64,000 bases of DNA from Iodobacter arcticus (GTDB lineage: Bacteria; Pseudomonadota; Gammaproteobacteria; Burkholderiales; Chitinibacteraceae): contig NZ_JBHTBQ010000009.1 of the NCBI RefSeq assembly GCF_042664895.1, positions 1 through 64,000 of the forward strand, given 5' to 3'. The notes below the pieces were generated by a model that had not been told where the DNA came from, did not search any database, and was given only the letters and a program-made list of their open reading frames with translations. Both the position numbers and the translations under genes were made by a program. Of the stretch, positions 51,494 through 58,689 are shown piece by piece (position 1 is the stretch's first letter; every line of letters starts with the position of its first letter).

Positions 51494-52989
51494 TGGTATC
51501 CCCGTGTAATTTTTTCACCACCACGGCGGCGGCGTGATTTCGCCGTGACCGGGCCTTTGTTTAGTTCTCGGCTGGCAAAGAGGGCCAGCGCCAAGGCGAC
51601 GGCGGCATCGCCGTGGCGTTTGCCCTTGTCTTCCCCGGTGCTACGTTTTTCTGCAATACGCGGTACGCCGCGCACCACTTCAATCGCTCGCAGGTCATCC
51701 AGAATGTCGGCATCTTTGGGCAGATCGATCAGGTTGCCGTCCTCTAATGCCGCTTTAACGGGTGGCATGTGTTCGCGGTACCAGCCCTCGGTAAGCATCA
51801 CCTGCTGGATGCGGCTGATGCCGTAACGTTGCATGGCGTATTCAGCAAGGGCTTGGCCGTTGCCGCGTGCGTCAAATGCACCCCCCATAAAACGAGGCAA
51901 TCGGTCTAATAGATAGAAACAGATTTGTTCCTGCTGGCGGAAAGGCACGTTGCGCAGCTCTAAGATGAAAGGTACACGGCGAACTAGGTTTTGCATCTGG
52001 ATCAGCGGCACATGCACACTTAGATCGCCGCTGCGGCCAAAGTCCTCGCCGTTGAAAGAAATGGCATCTGCTGGCAGCTTGGCCAGCAAGGGCGCGAGGT
52101 GTTTTTCCAGCCAATCCCCACACTCCGCTTCGCGAATATAATCGGCCAATAGCTCAAAGCCTTCGTCACATTTATAGCGCAGCAACGGCGTGTCTTTATT
52201 CATACGGGATTCAATCAGCGCTCTGGACAGCCATGCGCCGCCGCTATTTTTAGGTATGCAATTTAGCTCTTCTTCTACATCGTCACCATAAAAGGCTCGG
52301 ATTCCATCCGCCCATTTAGCTTCCTCCTCGGCGGTCCAATCTTTGCCTAAGCGCAAGCAAATACGCCGATATAGCCCCTCAGCCAGCGCATCATCAAAAG
52401 TAGTGCGGTGGATGCTATACGGCTTCTTGCCAGAACGAACATCATTAATCAATGCATTAAACAGGTTGTCCACGCCATTATGAGTAGAGATCACATGCAC
52501 TTGACCGCCCCACATCAGCAAAGCCATTGCAGCTTTAAGCAGCTCATCGAGTTGCTCGTGGAAGCCAGCTTCATCAATAATCACGCGGCCTGCTTTACCC
52601 CGTAGATTATTTGGCCGAGAAGATAAGGCGGTGATGCGATGGCCAGACGCAAAGCGGATGACGAAAGCTAAGATTGCTTTTTCATCGTCGCCATTAATAA
52701 AGACCTCTTCGGTCTCTTCAATCTCCCCAGCGGCTAGGCTGTAGTGCTTGGCCCAGTCGGCGCAATCGCGGATAAACTCCTGCGCCATGTCTTTGTTGTA
52801 ACCAATATACCAAGTATCCATACCGCTTTGACTAGCCGAAAGCAGCGCTGAATCGGCAGCCTCGGCCCACGACAGACCAATCCGGCGTGATTTTTCGATG
52901 ACTTTTACGGGCGAGATGTCTGCAACCCAGCGTTGCTGGTATGGCAGCAATACTGCAGGCGAACGGGCTGTGCGGGATTCGGTAATCAC
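51490..52989 (-). CDS. Terminase large subunit (Mu gp28-like)
   Basis: A 499-residue packaging ATPase/nuclease. Motor region: SRRIGLSWAEAADSALLSAS; NLRGKAGRVIIDEAGFHEQL, whose VIIDEA is the Walker B; HVISTHNGVDNLFNALINDV follows. The nuclease half has FNGEDFGRSGDLSV and GAFDARGNGQALAEYAMQRY. The start is a GTG at 52989 that overlaps the small subunit stop (GTGA). Confidence 0.93.
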   Translation of the reverse strand: MITESRTARSPAVLLPYQQRWVADISPVKVIEKSRRIGLSWAEAADSALLSASQSGMDTWYIGYNKDMAQEFIRDCADWAKHYSLAAGEIEETEEVFINGDDEKAILAFVIRFASGHRITALSSRPNNLRGKAGRVIIDEAGFHEQLDELLKAAMALLMWGGQVHVISTHNGVDNLFNALINDVRSGKKPYSIHRTTFDDALAEGLYRRICLRLGKDWTAEEEAKWADGIRAFYGDDVEEELNCIPKNSGGAWLSRALIESRMNKDTPLLRYKCDEGFELLADYIREAECGDWLEKHLAPLLAKLPADAISFNGEDFGRSGDLSVHVPLIQMQNLVRRVPFILELRNVPFRQQEQICFYLLDRLPRFMGGAFDARGNGQALAEYAMQRYGISRIQQVMLTEGWYREHMPPVKAALEDGNLIDLPKDADILDDLRAIEVVRGVPRIAEKRSTGEDKGKRHGDAAVALALALFASRELNKGPVTAKSRRRRGGEKITRGYQ

Positions 52990-53531
52990 GATGCAATCCC
53001 TAAAATCTGGCGGCGGATGGCATCTGCAGCATCGTCAGACAGGCCGCCTTTCTTCACTACTTTCTCTACTGCTGAAGCTGCTGCATCCACCCGTGATTGC
53101 AGCTCCAGCCGGAATTTTTTCTGATTCACCGAGGCCCGTGCCAGCGTGGCGATGTTTTTAGCGGCGTCAGACAGCATGGCAATGCGGGCCGCCGGGTCTA
53201 CCTTTTCTGCCGTAGCCTCTTGCAGATTCATGATCGACTCAAATAACTCGGTTTGCACCAGCGCTACCAAGGCTTCAGAGCGGGCATCTTTATCATCTGA
53301 CGCACCCTCGGTCAGCATTCTTGCGGCCTCGGTACTGGCTTTAATTGCCGCAAAACGCCGCTCAATCTTCTGGCCATAACGGTGGATGGCCGACTTGCTG
53401 ATCACATAGCCTTGCTCCCGCAGCATCTCTTCCAGCGCCTGATAGCCGCTGAAATTACTATCGGTGAGCGCACGCTCTAACCACCGACGTGCGTCTTCCG
53501 GCAGGCCGTCGATACTGCTGCGGCGGGCCAT
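52986..53531 (-). CDS. Terminase small subunit-like protein (Mu gp27, DUF3486)
   Basis: A 181-residue helical protein of the DUF3486 family (SIDGLPEDARRWLERALTDS; LEEMLREQGYVISKSAIHRY with a helix-turn-helix; RMLTEGASDDKDARSEALVA). It likely recognises phage DNA for packaging. The ATG at 53531 is preferred over 53546. Confidence 0.9.
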   Translation of the reverse strand: MARRSSIDGLPEDARRWLERALTDSNFSGYQALEEMLREQGYVISKSAIHRYGQKIERRFAAIKASTEAARMLTEGASDDKDARSEALVALVQTELFESIMNLQEATAEKVDPAARIAMLSDAAKNIATLARASVNQKKFRLELQSRVDAAASAVEKVVKKGGLSDDAADAIRRQILGIAS

Positions 53532-53533
53532 AA

Positions 53534-53845
53534 TCAAGAACTCCAATACTTAAGGGGCCGTGCAATGCCGGGTTTGCAATCAATGGTGTACTCGGCGATA
53601 TCGACACCACAGCGAGTTAGGTCAGCAAACCAAGTACCTGATGGCTCTTTACGCAGCTCTACAAGCTGACGGTCGCTCAGGTAATCCAGCTCACGGCGGA
53701 CTTCTAGTGCGGTGGCATCGGGGTAAATAGCCCGCATCACTTCCAGCAAAAACTGCTCGTTACTTGTGTGAGGGCGGGCTTTATCTAGGGTGTTGATTAG
53801 ATTCCAGCGCATGGATTCGCGGCGAATTTTGACGAGATCAGTCAT
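53534..53845 (-). CDS. Phage protein, BcepMu/Mu gp26-region type
   Basis: A 103-residue protein with a winged-helix-like pattern (RWNLINTLDKARPHTSNEQF; TALEVRRELDYLSDRQLVEL). It stands just upstream of the terminase small subunit, as in other Mu-like phages, and overlaps the preceding gene by 4 bp. Function unknown. Confidence 0.7.
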   Translation of the reverse strand: MTDLVKIRRESMRWNLINTLDKARPHTSNEQFLLEVMRAIYPDATALEVRRELDYLSDRQLVELRKEPSGTWFADLTRCGVDIAEYTIDCKPGIARPLKYWSS

Positions 53846-54174
53846 GACTGTGTTCCTCTTAATTGGCCCAGCTCGACTTTGGAATACAGCGCATCCAGCT
53901 TGGCTTCCAGCACGCTCTGCCCACGGATGTAATCTTCACGCCGCACATATTGAATGGGCAGCTCTGCGAGATGTTTCAGCCACTCCCGCTCTAATCTGGT
54001 GAAATCGTCATCACGTTTAATTAACGCGGTCTCTATTTGTGCAAACCGCGTGCTCTGCCGCTCTTCAAATTGTTTGAATAGCGCCTTCAGCAGCATGATC
54101 AGCAGGCCGGTAAAAAACGTAAACACAGCCCCCGCCATGACCAATGCCTGCCAAAAATCAATGTTGAGCATCAT
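53842..54174 (-). CDS. Phage membrane protein (DUF2730-like)
   Basis: A 110-residue protein with one N-terminal transmembrane helix (ALVMAGAVFTFFTGLLIMLL) and a C-terminal coiled coil (FEERQSTRFAQIETALIKRD). It lies between the lysis genes and the gp26-like gene, the usual place of DUF2730-type proteins. Function unknown. Confidence 0.65.
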   Translation of the reverse strand: MMLNIDFWQALVMAGAVFTFFTGLLIMLLKALFKQFEERQSTRFAQIETALIKRDDDFTRLEREWLKHLAELPIQYVRREDYIRGQSVLEAKLDALYSKVELGQLRGTQS

Positions 54175-54307
54175 TTGTATTCTCCATTTCGGCGTTGTGC
54201 TGTGTGGCCCAGTACAACATCGCTAAAAAGCGGTGCTGGCGATGAGCCATAAAGTGCTGCCATCTGTAAAACTGCAGCACATGGGCATTCATCTCACTGG
54301 CCTTCAT
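54158..54307 (-). CDS. Small phage protein of unknown function
   Basis: A 49-residue His/Gln-rich protein (NAHVLQFYRWQHFMAHRQHR). It begins 14 nt before the Rz stop and overlaps the DUF2730-like gene, so the frame is held by coding constraints on both sides. The exact start is uncertain. Function unknown. Confidence 0.4.
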   Translation of the reverse strand: MKASEMNAHVLQFYRWQHFMAHRQHRFLAMLYWATQHNAEMENTNDAQH

Positions 54308-54878
54308 GCCAGTTAATGAGTTGATTGAGCTGGGCCTCAATGCTCTGGCAGCGCAATGCGTTATCGATATGGTTGGTCAGAATGTCGGCTTGGGTAATGC
54401 TGCTGGCGAGGAGGCAATCAGCTGAATCGCAGGCACTGGCCGCGTCAGCAATGTTTGTGGTGGTTTGTTGATCACTGGTGGCGGGCATTGCAAGGGCGCT
54501 GTTCCACACGCGGACAAAACCAGTAGTGAACACAGCAGCAGGCAGCGGCTGAGGAGCTGCATTGGGCGAGGCTTTATAGATAGTGGTAACACGACTCACA
54601 CTCCTTGATAACTGCACACGGGCTTCGTTCAGCTGTGCGCGGGTTTGATCTAGCTCGGAGGCGAGTTTTTCACCGTGAGCCTGTATGCGCGATTGCAACT
54701 CGGCGTTGTAGTGAGCAAGCTCTAAGCGGCCAAGTAATGCTGCCTCACGCTGATCTGCTAATTCAGCATCCGCCATTGATGTGGCCCACTGAAATCCGCC
54801 ATATCCACCTAGTGCAATGCCGGTGGCAAACAGGTACCCCATAAATGCAAACTTGCTGAAGATTGAATCAGGCAGCAT
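54294..54878 (-). CDS. Rz-like inner-membrane spanin
   Basis: A 194-residue protein with an N-terminal membrane anchor (FAFMGYLFATGIALGGYGGF) and a long coiled coil (LELAHYNAELQSRIQAHGEK), the layout of lambda Rz. It bridges to an outer-membrane Rz1 to fuse membranes at lysis. A complete Rz1-like gene is nested inside it in another frame. The start at 54878 follows GGAGG and overlaps the holin stop. Confidence 0.8.
   Translation of the reverse strand: MLPDSIFSKFAFMGYLFATGIALGGYGGFQWATSMADAELADQREAALLGRLELAHYNAELQSRIQAHGEKLASELDQTRAQLNEARVQLSRSVSRVTTIYKASPNAAPQPLPAAVFTTGFVRVWNSALAMPATSDQQTTTNIADAASACDSADCLLASSITQADILTNHIDNALRCQSIEAQLNQLINWHEGQ
54377..54562 (-). CDS. Rz1-like outer-membrane spanin lipoprotein, nested in Rz
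   Basis: A 61-residue frame lies wholly within the Rz gene, shifted. It has a lipoprotein signal (LCSLLVLSACGT, lipobox LSAC) and a short Pro-rich mature part (QCPPPVINKPPQTLLTRPVP), exactly the Rz1 style. This embedded arrangement is known for lambda and related phages. The start at 54562 (MQLLSRCLLL) gives the best signal peptide. Confidence 0.75.
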   Translation of the reverse strand: MQLLSRCLLLCSLLVLSACGTAPLQCPPPVINKPPQTLLTRPVPAIQLIASSPAALPKPTF

Positions 54879-55092
54879 CGGAGCCTCCTTTGCGGCTTGC
54901 CAGCCAACGCTGTGCTACTGCGTAGCCACCAACAATGCCGAGATACGCAAACCAGATATCCGCGCTAAGCGTGCCCGCCCAGCCCTGGCGAACAAACACC
55001 ACGGTGGCGGACGCACAGGCAATATTTGCCCATATTTTGGAATGAGACAGTCGCCCAGTATTTGGCTCTGTAATCAAATCGGAGAGTTTCAT
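54868..55092 (-). CDS. Phage holin-like protein (DUF2644-like)
   Basis: A 74-residue protein with MKLSDLITEPNTGRLSHSKI, then two hydrophobic helices (WANIACASATVVFV; IWFAYLGIVGGYAVAQRWLA). The pattern matches small holin-like proteins of Mu-type phages. It lies directly before Rz/Rz1 and after the amidase, a complete lysis cassette. Confidence 0.75.
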   Translation of the reverse strand: MKLSDLITEPNTGRLSHSKIWANIACASATVVFVRQGWAGTLSADIWFAYLGIVGGYAVAQRWLASRKGGSDAA

Positions 55093-55253
55093 TTCCCCCC
55101 CCGACGGCGGCGCTTTGCTGCAGCGCGTTTTTGCGCACGAACACCAGAATGGCGGCGTGGCGCAGCTGATTCTGGCTCTGGCTTAAGCCAGATAGGCAAA
55201 AGGTTTAGTTGGGGTAGCGGCGGAGATAACAGAGAGAGAATGATTCGGAACAT
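55089..55253 (-). CDS. Small basic phage protein in the lysis cassette
   Basis: A 54-residue protein with a short hydrophobic N terminus (FRIILSLLSPPLPQLNLLPI) and a very basic C terminus (RAQKRAAAKRRRRGGK). It lies between the amidase and the holin and overlaps both or touches both. It may modulate lysis; function unknown. Confidence 0.5.
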   Translation of the reverse strand: MFRIILSLLSPPLPQLNLLPIWLKPEPESAAPRRHSGVRAQKRAAAKRRRRGGK

Positions 55254-55254
55254 A

Positions 55255-55779
55255 TCAGCCCCCAACCAAGTGCGACTGCAGTGGCTGCATCTCACGAATC
55301 AGCCACTCATCCACAATAAAGCCGGGGCAGAGTTTGGTGAATTCGTTAGGGGTGATTTTGCCGTCTCCGTTTAAATCGGGAGACAGATCTCGGTGGCCTA
55401 CAACGCTGGCTGAGGGGTATTTTTGTTTTAGCGATTTAATGAGGCTGTGCAACGCCTCCCACTGCCGGGCAGTAAATGCATCCGTGCCCACTAGGCACAC
55501 ACCCAGTGAGTTGGAGTTACGCCCCGTAACATGTGCGCCAACTTCATTAATATGCCTGCCAGTGCCTAGCGAGCCGTCACAGTCAATAACCCAGTGATAA
55601 CCGATGGCGAACAGATCCGGGTTGAATGCATCACGGGCTGCTGGTGAGCGTTTAAAACCACGCTGGCTATGCCAGACATCTATCACTTTAACGGCGGTTT
55701 TACGCTGGCCGTCGCCTAAACGTTTACCGTTCTGGCTGGCTGCACAATGAATAACGATGAATTGAATTTCACGGGTCAT
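55255..55779 (-). CDS. N-acetylmuramoyl-L-alanine amidase (endolysin)
   Basis: A 174-residue Amidase_2 family enzyme: FIVIHCAASQNGKRLGDGQR gives the first zinc His, AIGYHWVIDCDGSLGTGRHI the central region, NSNSLGVCLVGTDAF and SVVGHRDLSPDLNGDGKITP with the HRD ligand. It cuts the amide between muramic acid and L-Ala to release virions. No signal peptide, consistent with holin-dependent export. GGAGG precedes ATG 55779. Confidence 0.93.
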   Translation of the reverse strand: MTREIQFIVIHCAASQNGKRLGDGQRKTAVKVIDVWHSQRGFKRSPAARDAFNPDLFAIGYHWVIDCDGSLGTGRHINEVGAHVTGRNSNSLGVCLVGTDAFTARQWEALHSLIKSLKQKYPSASVVGHRDLSPDLNGDGKITPNEFTKLCPGFIVDEWLIREMQPLQSHLVGG

Positions 55780-55803
55780 GATGACCTCCAAACGAAACAT
55801 GCC

Positions 55804-55840
55804 GCTATTTTCAGCGGCATGTGGAAGGAGGTCTTTTAAT
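55804..55840 (-). promoter_or_regulatory. Candidate late promoter element upstream of the lysis genes
   Basis: GCTATTTTCAGCGGCA, 11 variable bases, then GTCTTTTAAT, the same layout and length as at 46691-46727. The first block is the centre of a perfect hairpin, ATGCCGCTgaaaatAGCGGCAT on the minus strand (55799-55820). It ends 25 bp before the amidase start. Confidence 0.6.
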
Positions 55841-55870
55841 GGGGTTTAAGGTATGAAACTCACTGTCGTA

Positions 55871-56338
55871 TTACAAGATGGTGCATTCATCCAGCATGGG
55901 GATTGATGTAACTTCACCTGCGCCAGTGCAGTGTAGTTTAATGGCTTGCCCTTTTTTAAGTTGACCAGCTTTGGCTTCATCAGTTTTGTTTAATTTGGCT
56001 TGAACGCCTAAAAAATCATTGCCGCTTTTTAACTCCACAACGACTTCATCGAACGGGCCTTTGGTGATGGATTTTATTGAGCCACTTACTTCAAGTACTT
56101 TATCTTTATATTGCTGATCCGCTGCCGCCTCATTATCTTCATAAGCTTTGCCTAGTGTTTTAGCTGTTACGGCTAAAGCAGGCGCGGCCACAGGCTGTGG
56201 ATTGGGAGTATTGCTTGCATGAGCCTGCTCTTCTTTTATCTTAGCCTCAGCCGTATTTGGTTTGTTATCTCCAAAAATAAGCCCAATCGTAATCAAAGCA
56301 ACGATCACAGCACCTGTCCATTTCAGAAACTTTTTCAT
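55871..56338 (-). CDS. Membrane-anchored OB-fold (tRNA_anti-like) protein
   Basis: A 155-residue protein: N-terminal membrane anchor (FLKWTGAVIVALITIGLIFG), an Ala/Pro linker, then an OB-like domain (about 60-150) with LGKAYEDNEAAADQQYKDKV, EVSGSIKSITKGPFDEVVVE and SIPMLDECTIL, as in tRNA_anti-like domains. It lies at the start of the late arm, before the lysis genes, and is probably a lysogenic-conversion gene. Function unknown. AAGGAGAG precedes ATG 56338. The 238 bp upstream (56339-56576) holds no gene I can support. Confidence 0.65.
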   Translation of the reverse strand: MKKFLKWTGAVIVALITIGLIFGDNKPNTAEAKIKEEQAHASNTPNPQPVAAPALAVTAKTLGKAYEDNEAAADQQYKDKVLEVSGSIKSITKGPFDEVVVELKSGNDFLGVQAKLNKTDEAKAGQLKKGQAIKLHCTGAGEVTSIPMLDECTIL

Positions 56339-56576
56339 TAAAGCTCTCCTTACTGCACAAGGCGGGCCAATGGCTCGCTGGTTGATTAACAATCAAATCA
56401 GTATAGTGTCGCAAGCCGTTTTGTCGGCGTTTGAACCAGCATGAGTAATGTCTTGTTGACTTCAACCCAAACACCACTCGTTGATCTAGTTACCTTAATG
56501 CTAGATAAATGAAAGCTAGATATCAAAATGACACCTAATAATTTATTCCAGTTATTGAGGTTGTAATTTATCTGCT

Positions 56577-57092
56577 TTATACCAGCTTTATCCAAAACCA
56601 ACTTAAGCCTAAAAATAGAATTGATATTAAAGCTCCAATACCAAAGTAGCGCATTAGGCTTGCATGCTGTTGGCAACTATTACAAGGCTGGCTGGCTAAT
56701 TGAGCCTGCTTTGTTAAATCATGATTAAGTTGCTCAATCATCTGATCATTCTGGGCTAATGCCTCATTCATGGCGATCACCTTTGAGTTGAGGTGCCCCC
56801 ATTTTTCCAGCTCAATTGATAATCTATGCTGCATTACTTCTGCAATCCCTTGCAGGGTTGCTATTTGCTCCAGCTGTAGATGTTTAAAAAACGGGCGACT
56901 AAAAAGGGCTTGGCTAATCTGCTCCATTTCAGCTTTACATTGTATTTTGGTGCAAATTAGCATCAGCTTGGAAACTGCATAGTTGATTACCTCTTGCTCC
57001 TTCGAGTTAGCCTTATCGTGATAATGATGATGAACAACATCACGACCAGCCACATTTCCGACCTTATCAAACTGTTGTTTTACGCCATCCAT
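56577..57092 (-). CDS. Membrane protein next to the repressor, NVAGRDVV motif
   Basis: A 171-residue protein beginning MDGVKQQFDKVGNVAGRDVV and a His-rich segment, then a long helical/coiled region (EQISQALFSRPFFKHLQLEQ; NEALAQNDQMIEQLNHDLTK) and a C-terminal transmembrane helix (YFGIGALISILFLGLSWFWI). It starts 4 bp after the repressor stop. It could be a superinfection-exclusion or exclusion-like protein because it sits in the repressor transcript; this is inference. The G(G/N)xVxGxD motif is also seen at the repressor C terminus. Confidence 0.55.
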   Translation of the reverse strand: MDGVKQQFDKVGNVAGRDVVHHHYHDKANSKEQEVINYAVSKLMLICTKIQCKAEMEQISQALFSRPFFKHLQLEQIATLQGIAEVMQHRLSIELEKWGHLNSKVIAMNEALAQNDQMIEQLNHDLTKQAQLASQPCNSCQQHASLMRYFGIGALISILFLGLSWFWIKLV

Positions 57093-57096
57093 ATAC

Positions 57097-57507
57097 TTAC
57101 TTCCTCTTATTTCCGATAACGAAATCCCCTCCAACAATTGTGCCTGTCGGGGCTTGTTTGAAATCCATATGAGAACCTTCGTAGCGAGTTGTTTGTGTTG
57201 TATCTCCCCCTAGCAATACACGCAATGCCGCATCTTTAAGTTCTGGTGCACTGTTGCGGTAGCGAGACAGAATCATCTGCTCATCCGCTGGCAAATTCAA
57301 AATGGTTTTAGTGCCCGTAAGTACATAAACCAAATCTACTCCAGTGGGCGCTAAAGCAGCCAGCAGCTCCGCAGATAGTCGTTTACGTCCTCCTAAAACA
57401 TCCCGCAAGCCTTGCGAATCCTCTTCTCCCGCATATTTAGCCGCAGCTGCAGCTTTGAGGCCCAGCCGGTCAAATTCTTCCTTTAGTCTTTTGTGTATCA
57501 ATTCCAC
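57097..57507 (-). CDS. Phage repressor (helix-turn-helix, CI/XRE type)
   Basis: A 136-residue protein. The N-terminal DNA-binding domain (about 1-65) has LKAAAAAKYAGEEDSQGLRD as helix-turn-helix, with GGRKRLSAELLAALAPTGVD following. The C-terminal part is unlike known cleavable CI tails and ends PTGTIVGGDFVIGNK. It likely maintains lysogeny by closing the promoter that drives the early arm. The start is a GTG at 57507 with AAGGA upstream; it lies within a CCACA half-site. Leftward arm genes follow. Confidence 0.75.
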   Translation of the reverse strand: MELIHKRLKEEFDRLGLKAAAAAKYAGEEDSQGLRDVLGGRKRLSAELLAALAPTGVDLVYVLTGTKTILNLPADEQMILSRYRNSAPELKDAALRVLLGGDTTQTTRYEGSHMDFKQAPTGTIVGGDFVIGNKRK

Positions 57508-57516
57508 ACCATATCC

Positions 57517-57545
57517 TTGACATTGTGGAAATACTCCACAATAAT
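57517..57545 (+). promoter_or_regulatory. Early promoter with embedded palindromic operator
   Basis: TTGACA at 57517-57522, a 17-bp spacer and AATAAT at 57540-57545 form a good sigma-70 promoter driving the early arm. The spacer carries TTGTGGA and TCCACAA (57523-57529 and 57535-57541), a perfect inverted repeat, and a further CCACA half-site lies at 57503. Repressor binding here would block RNA polymerase. Confidence 0.65.
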
Positions 57546-57625
57546 AAACACATCAAACGCACAACATCATTCACACAAGACGCATCGCCATGCGGCCTGT
57601 GGAAAATCCCAAAGGAGCCAATGCT

Positions 57626-57817
57626 ATGACCCCTGCTCAAATCAAATCAAAGTTCCGTCGCGAAGGAAAAACCTTCACTGATTGGGCCGCCCAGCACGGC
57701 TACACCCGTAATCAAGTTTACCGCGTGCTCAACGGTACGGATAAAGCGCATTACGGCAAGGCGCACGATATTGCCGTGAAGTTGGGTATGAAGTCTGCTG
57801 AACCAATGGAGGCTTGA
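57626..57817 (+). CDS. BcepMu gp16-family phage DNA-binding protein
   Basis: A 63-residue protein: TPAQIKSKFRREGKTFTDWA and NQVYRVLNGTDKAHYGKAHD, the family pattern of BcepMu gp16-type early proteins, with a helix-turn-helix. It is the first gene of the early arm and could act like Ner or Cro of Mu. The ATG at 57626 is chosen for AAAGGAG upstream, rather than 57590. Confidence 0.8.
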   Translation: MTPAQIKSKFRREGKTFTDWAAQHGYTRNQVYRVLNGTDKAHYGKAHDIAVKLGMKSAEPMEA

Positions 57818-57822
57818 TCATT

Positions 57823-58104
57823 ATGAAAACAAACCTCATGAGGTTTTATCAACTTCGCGCCTTTATTGCATTGGCTCTGCTTCGTTTTCTTTTCCCCCGA
57901 GGCATGTCTGGAGCGCAAGCAGTAGTTGTTTTGCCACTTCAGGTGTCAATACCACAGGCATTGGCCGATCAATTCCTGGTGGGCCTGCTACGAACTCCAC
58001 AAGTAGTAATTGACCCAGCGCATCCCAGCCTACGCGATCTAGACCTCTTACAGTGGCTAGGGTCGCAATCCGTTCATATTCCAATTAAAGCTCCTTTAGC
58101 CTGA
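57823..58104 (+). CDS. Possible early protein, plus-strand candidate
   Basis: A 93-residue open frame with a hydrophobic stretch (RAFIALALLRFLFPRG) and no recognised family. In favour: GGAGG at 57807, ATG 5 bp after the gp16-like stop, and TGA 8 bp before the next candidate start. Against: many rare codons (four CTA, two CGA), and the opposite strand holds a more convincing frame (57863-58084). Only one may be real. Confidence 0.35.
   Translation: MKTNLMRFYQLRAFIALALLRFLFPRGMSGAQAVVVLPLQVSIPQALADQFLVGLLRTPQVVIDPAHPSLRDLDLLQWLGSQSVHIPIKAPLA
57863..58084 (-). CDS. Possible BssS-like small protein (antisense candidate)
   Basis: A 73-residue frame with the style of BssS-like small proteins (VGWDALGQLLLVEFVAG and VVLTPEVAKQLLLALQ). 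It has a TTG start at 58084 with AAAGGAG seven bases upstream. It opposes the early arm and overlaps the plus-strand frame 57823-58104. It could be a true phage gene, but the direction is unusual here. Confidence 0.45.
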   Translation of the reverse strand: MEYERIATLATVRGLDRVGWDALGQLLLVEFVAGPPGIDRPMPVVLTPEVAKQLLLALQTCLGGKENEAEPMQ

Positions 58105-58112
58105 GGCTCATC

Positions 58113-58283
58113 ATGAAAACGCTCGCACTTTCATACGCCGGTAAACCGTCCCCCGATGCCCTAGTGACTTCCCTGTCTGCCGCGTGCCTAACGCAGCAGC
58201 TGGATCGGGTTGCGATTGCCCGTAAACAGGCTGCTCAGCCTTTTGCAATGTCCATTAATGCAAGCCGCTCAGACAAACGCTAG
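58113..58283 (+). CDS. Small early-arm protein of unknown function
   Basis: A 56-residue frame (MKTLALSYAGKPSPDALVTS) between two antisense-paired regions. GAGG lies 7 bases before the ATG, and the next start follows its stop by 9 bp. Function unknown. It is too short for confident calling. Confidence 0.4.
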   Translation: MKTLALSYAGKPSPDALVTSLSAACLTQQLDRVAIARKQAAQPFAMSINASRSDKR

Positions 58284-58292
58284 GAGCTGATC

Positions 58293-58529
58293 ATGGATGC
58301 TACTCAATATTGCCAATATGGCTTCCCAATCAATGCTCTGGTGTTTGGCGAGTGGCCCGTGACTCATCCAGTTGATCGCACAGCCAGCGCAAAGACTCCC
58401 GCGCCTCTGTGTTCAGATCCGGGCGATCTGGCCAGCGGCGCTTCAGTAAAGAGCGCTGCAGACCTGCCGCATCAAAGCCCGACTCTGTTTCCAGAGCCGC
58501 CACCAGAGTCAGCCAAGCATGAGCCATAG
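58293..58529 (+). CDS. Possible early protein, plus-strand candidate 2
   Basis: A 78-residue frame (MDATQYCQYGFPINALVFGE) with an excellent AGGAG site. After residue ~25 the composition turns Pro/Ser/Ala-rich and looks like a shadow. The opposite strand carries a more protein-like frame (58330-58575). One of the two may be spurious. Confidence 0.3.
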   Translation: MDATQYCQYGFPINALVFGEWPVTHPVDRTASAKTPAPLCSDPGDLASGASVKSAADLPHQSPTLFPEPPPESAKHEP

Positions 58530-58575
58530 CATTCATTTGAGCTTCGACTTTTAACAAGCGGTTTGCATCAGACAT
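58330..58575 (-). CDS. Possible small helical phage protein (antisense candidate 2)
   Basis: An 81-residue helical frame (MSDANRLLKVEAQMNAMAHA; SLLKRRWPDRPDLNTEARES). AAGGAA lies seven bases before the ATG at 58575. It would be transcribed from the 58576-58689 divergent region and runs against the early arm. Not a recognised family. Confidence 0.45.
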   Translation of the reverse strand: MSDANRLLKVEAQMNAMAHAWLTLVAALETESGFDAAGLQRSLLKRRWPDRPDLNTEARESLRWLCDQLDESRATRQTPEH

Positions 58576-58689
58576 TGCCGTATTCCTTGTGAGTGATTAT
58601 GCCTTTTTAGTTTCGGCCATGGAAATAAGTTTTCATAGAGCGAAAGTTTTTATTTGTTTAGAAGACAGCAAAAACAGGGGTTTCTAAAA
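58576..58689. promoter_or_regulatory. Divergent regulatory gap with near-palindrome
   Basis: This 114-bp gap separates a leftward and a rightward start. It contains ATGGAAA-TAAG-TTTTCAT (58619-58636), a near-perfect palindrome flanked by TTTCG and CGAAA. It could be an operator for a second early switch. Confidence 0.35.
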
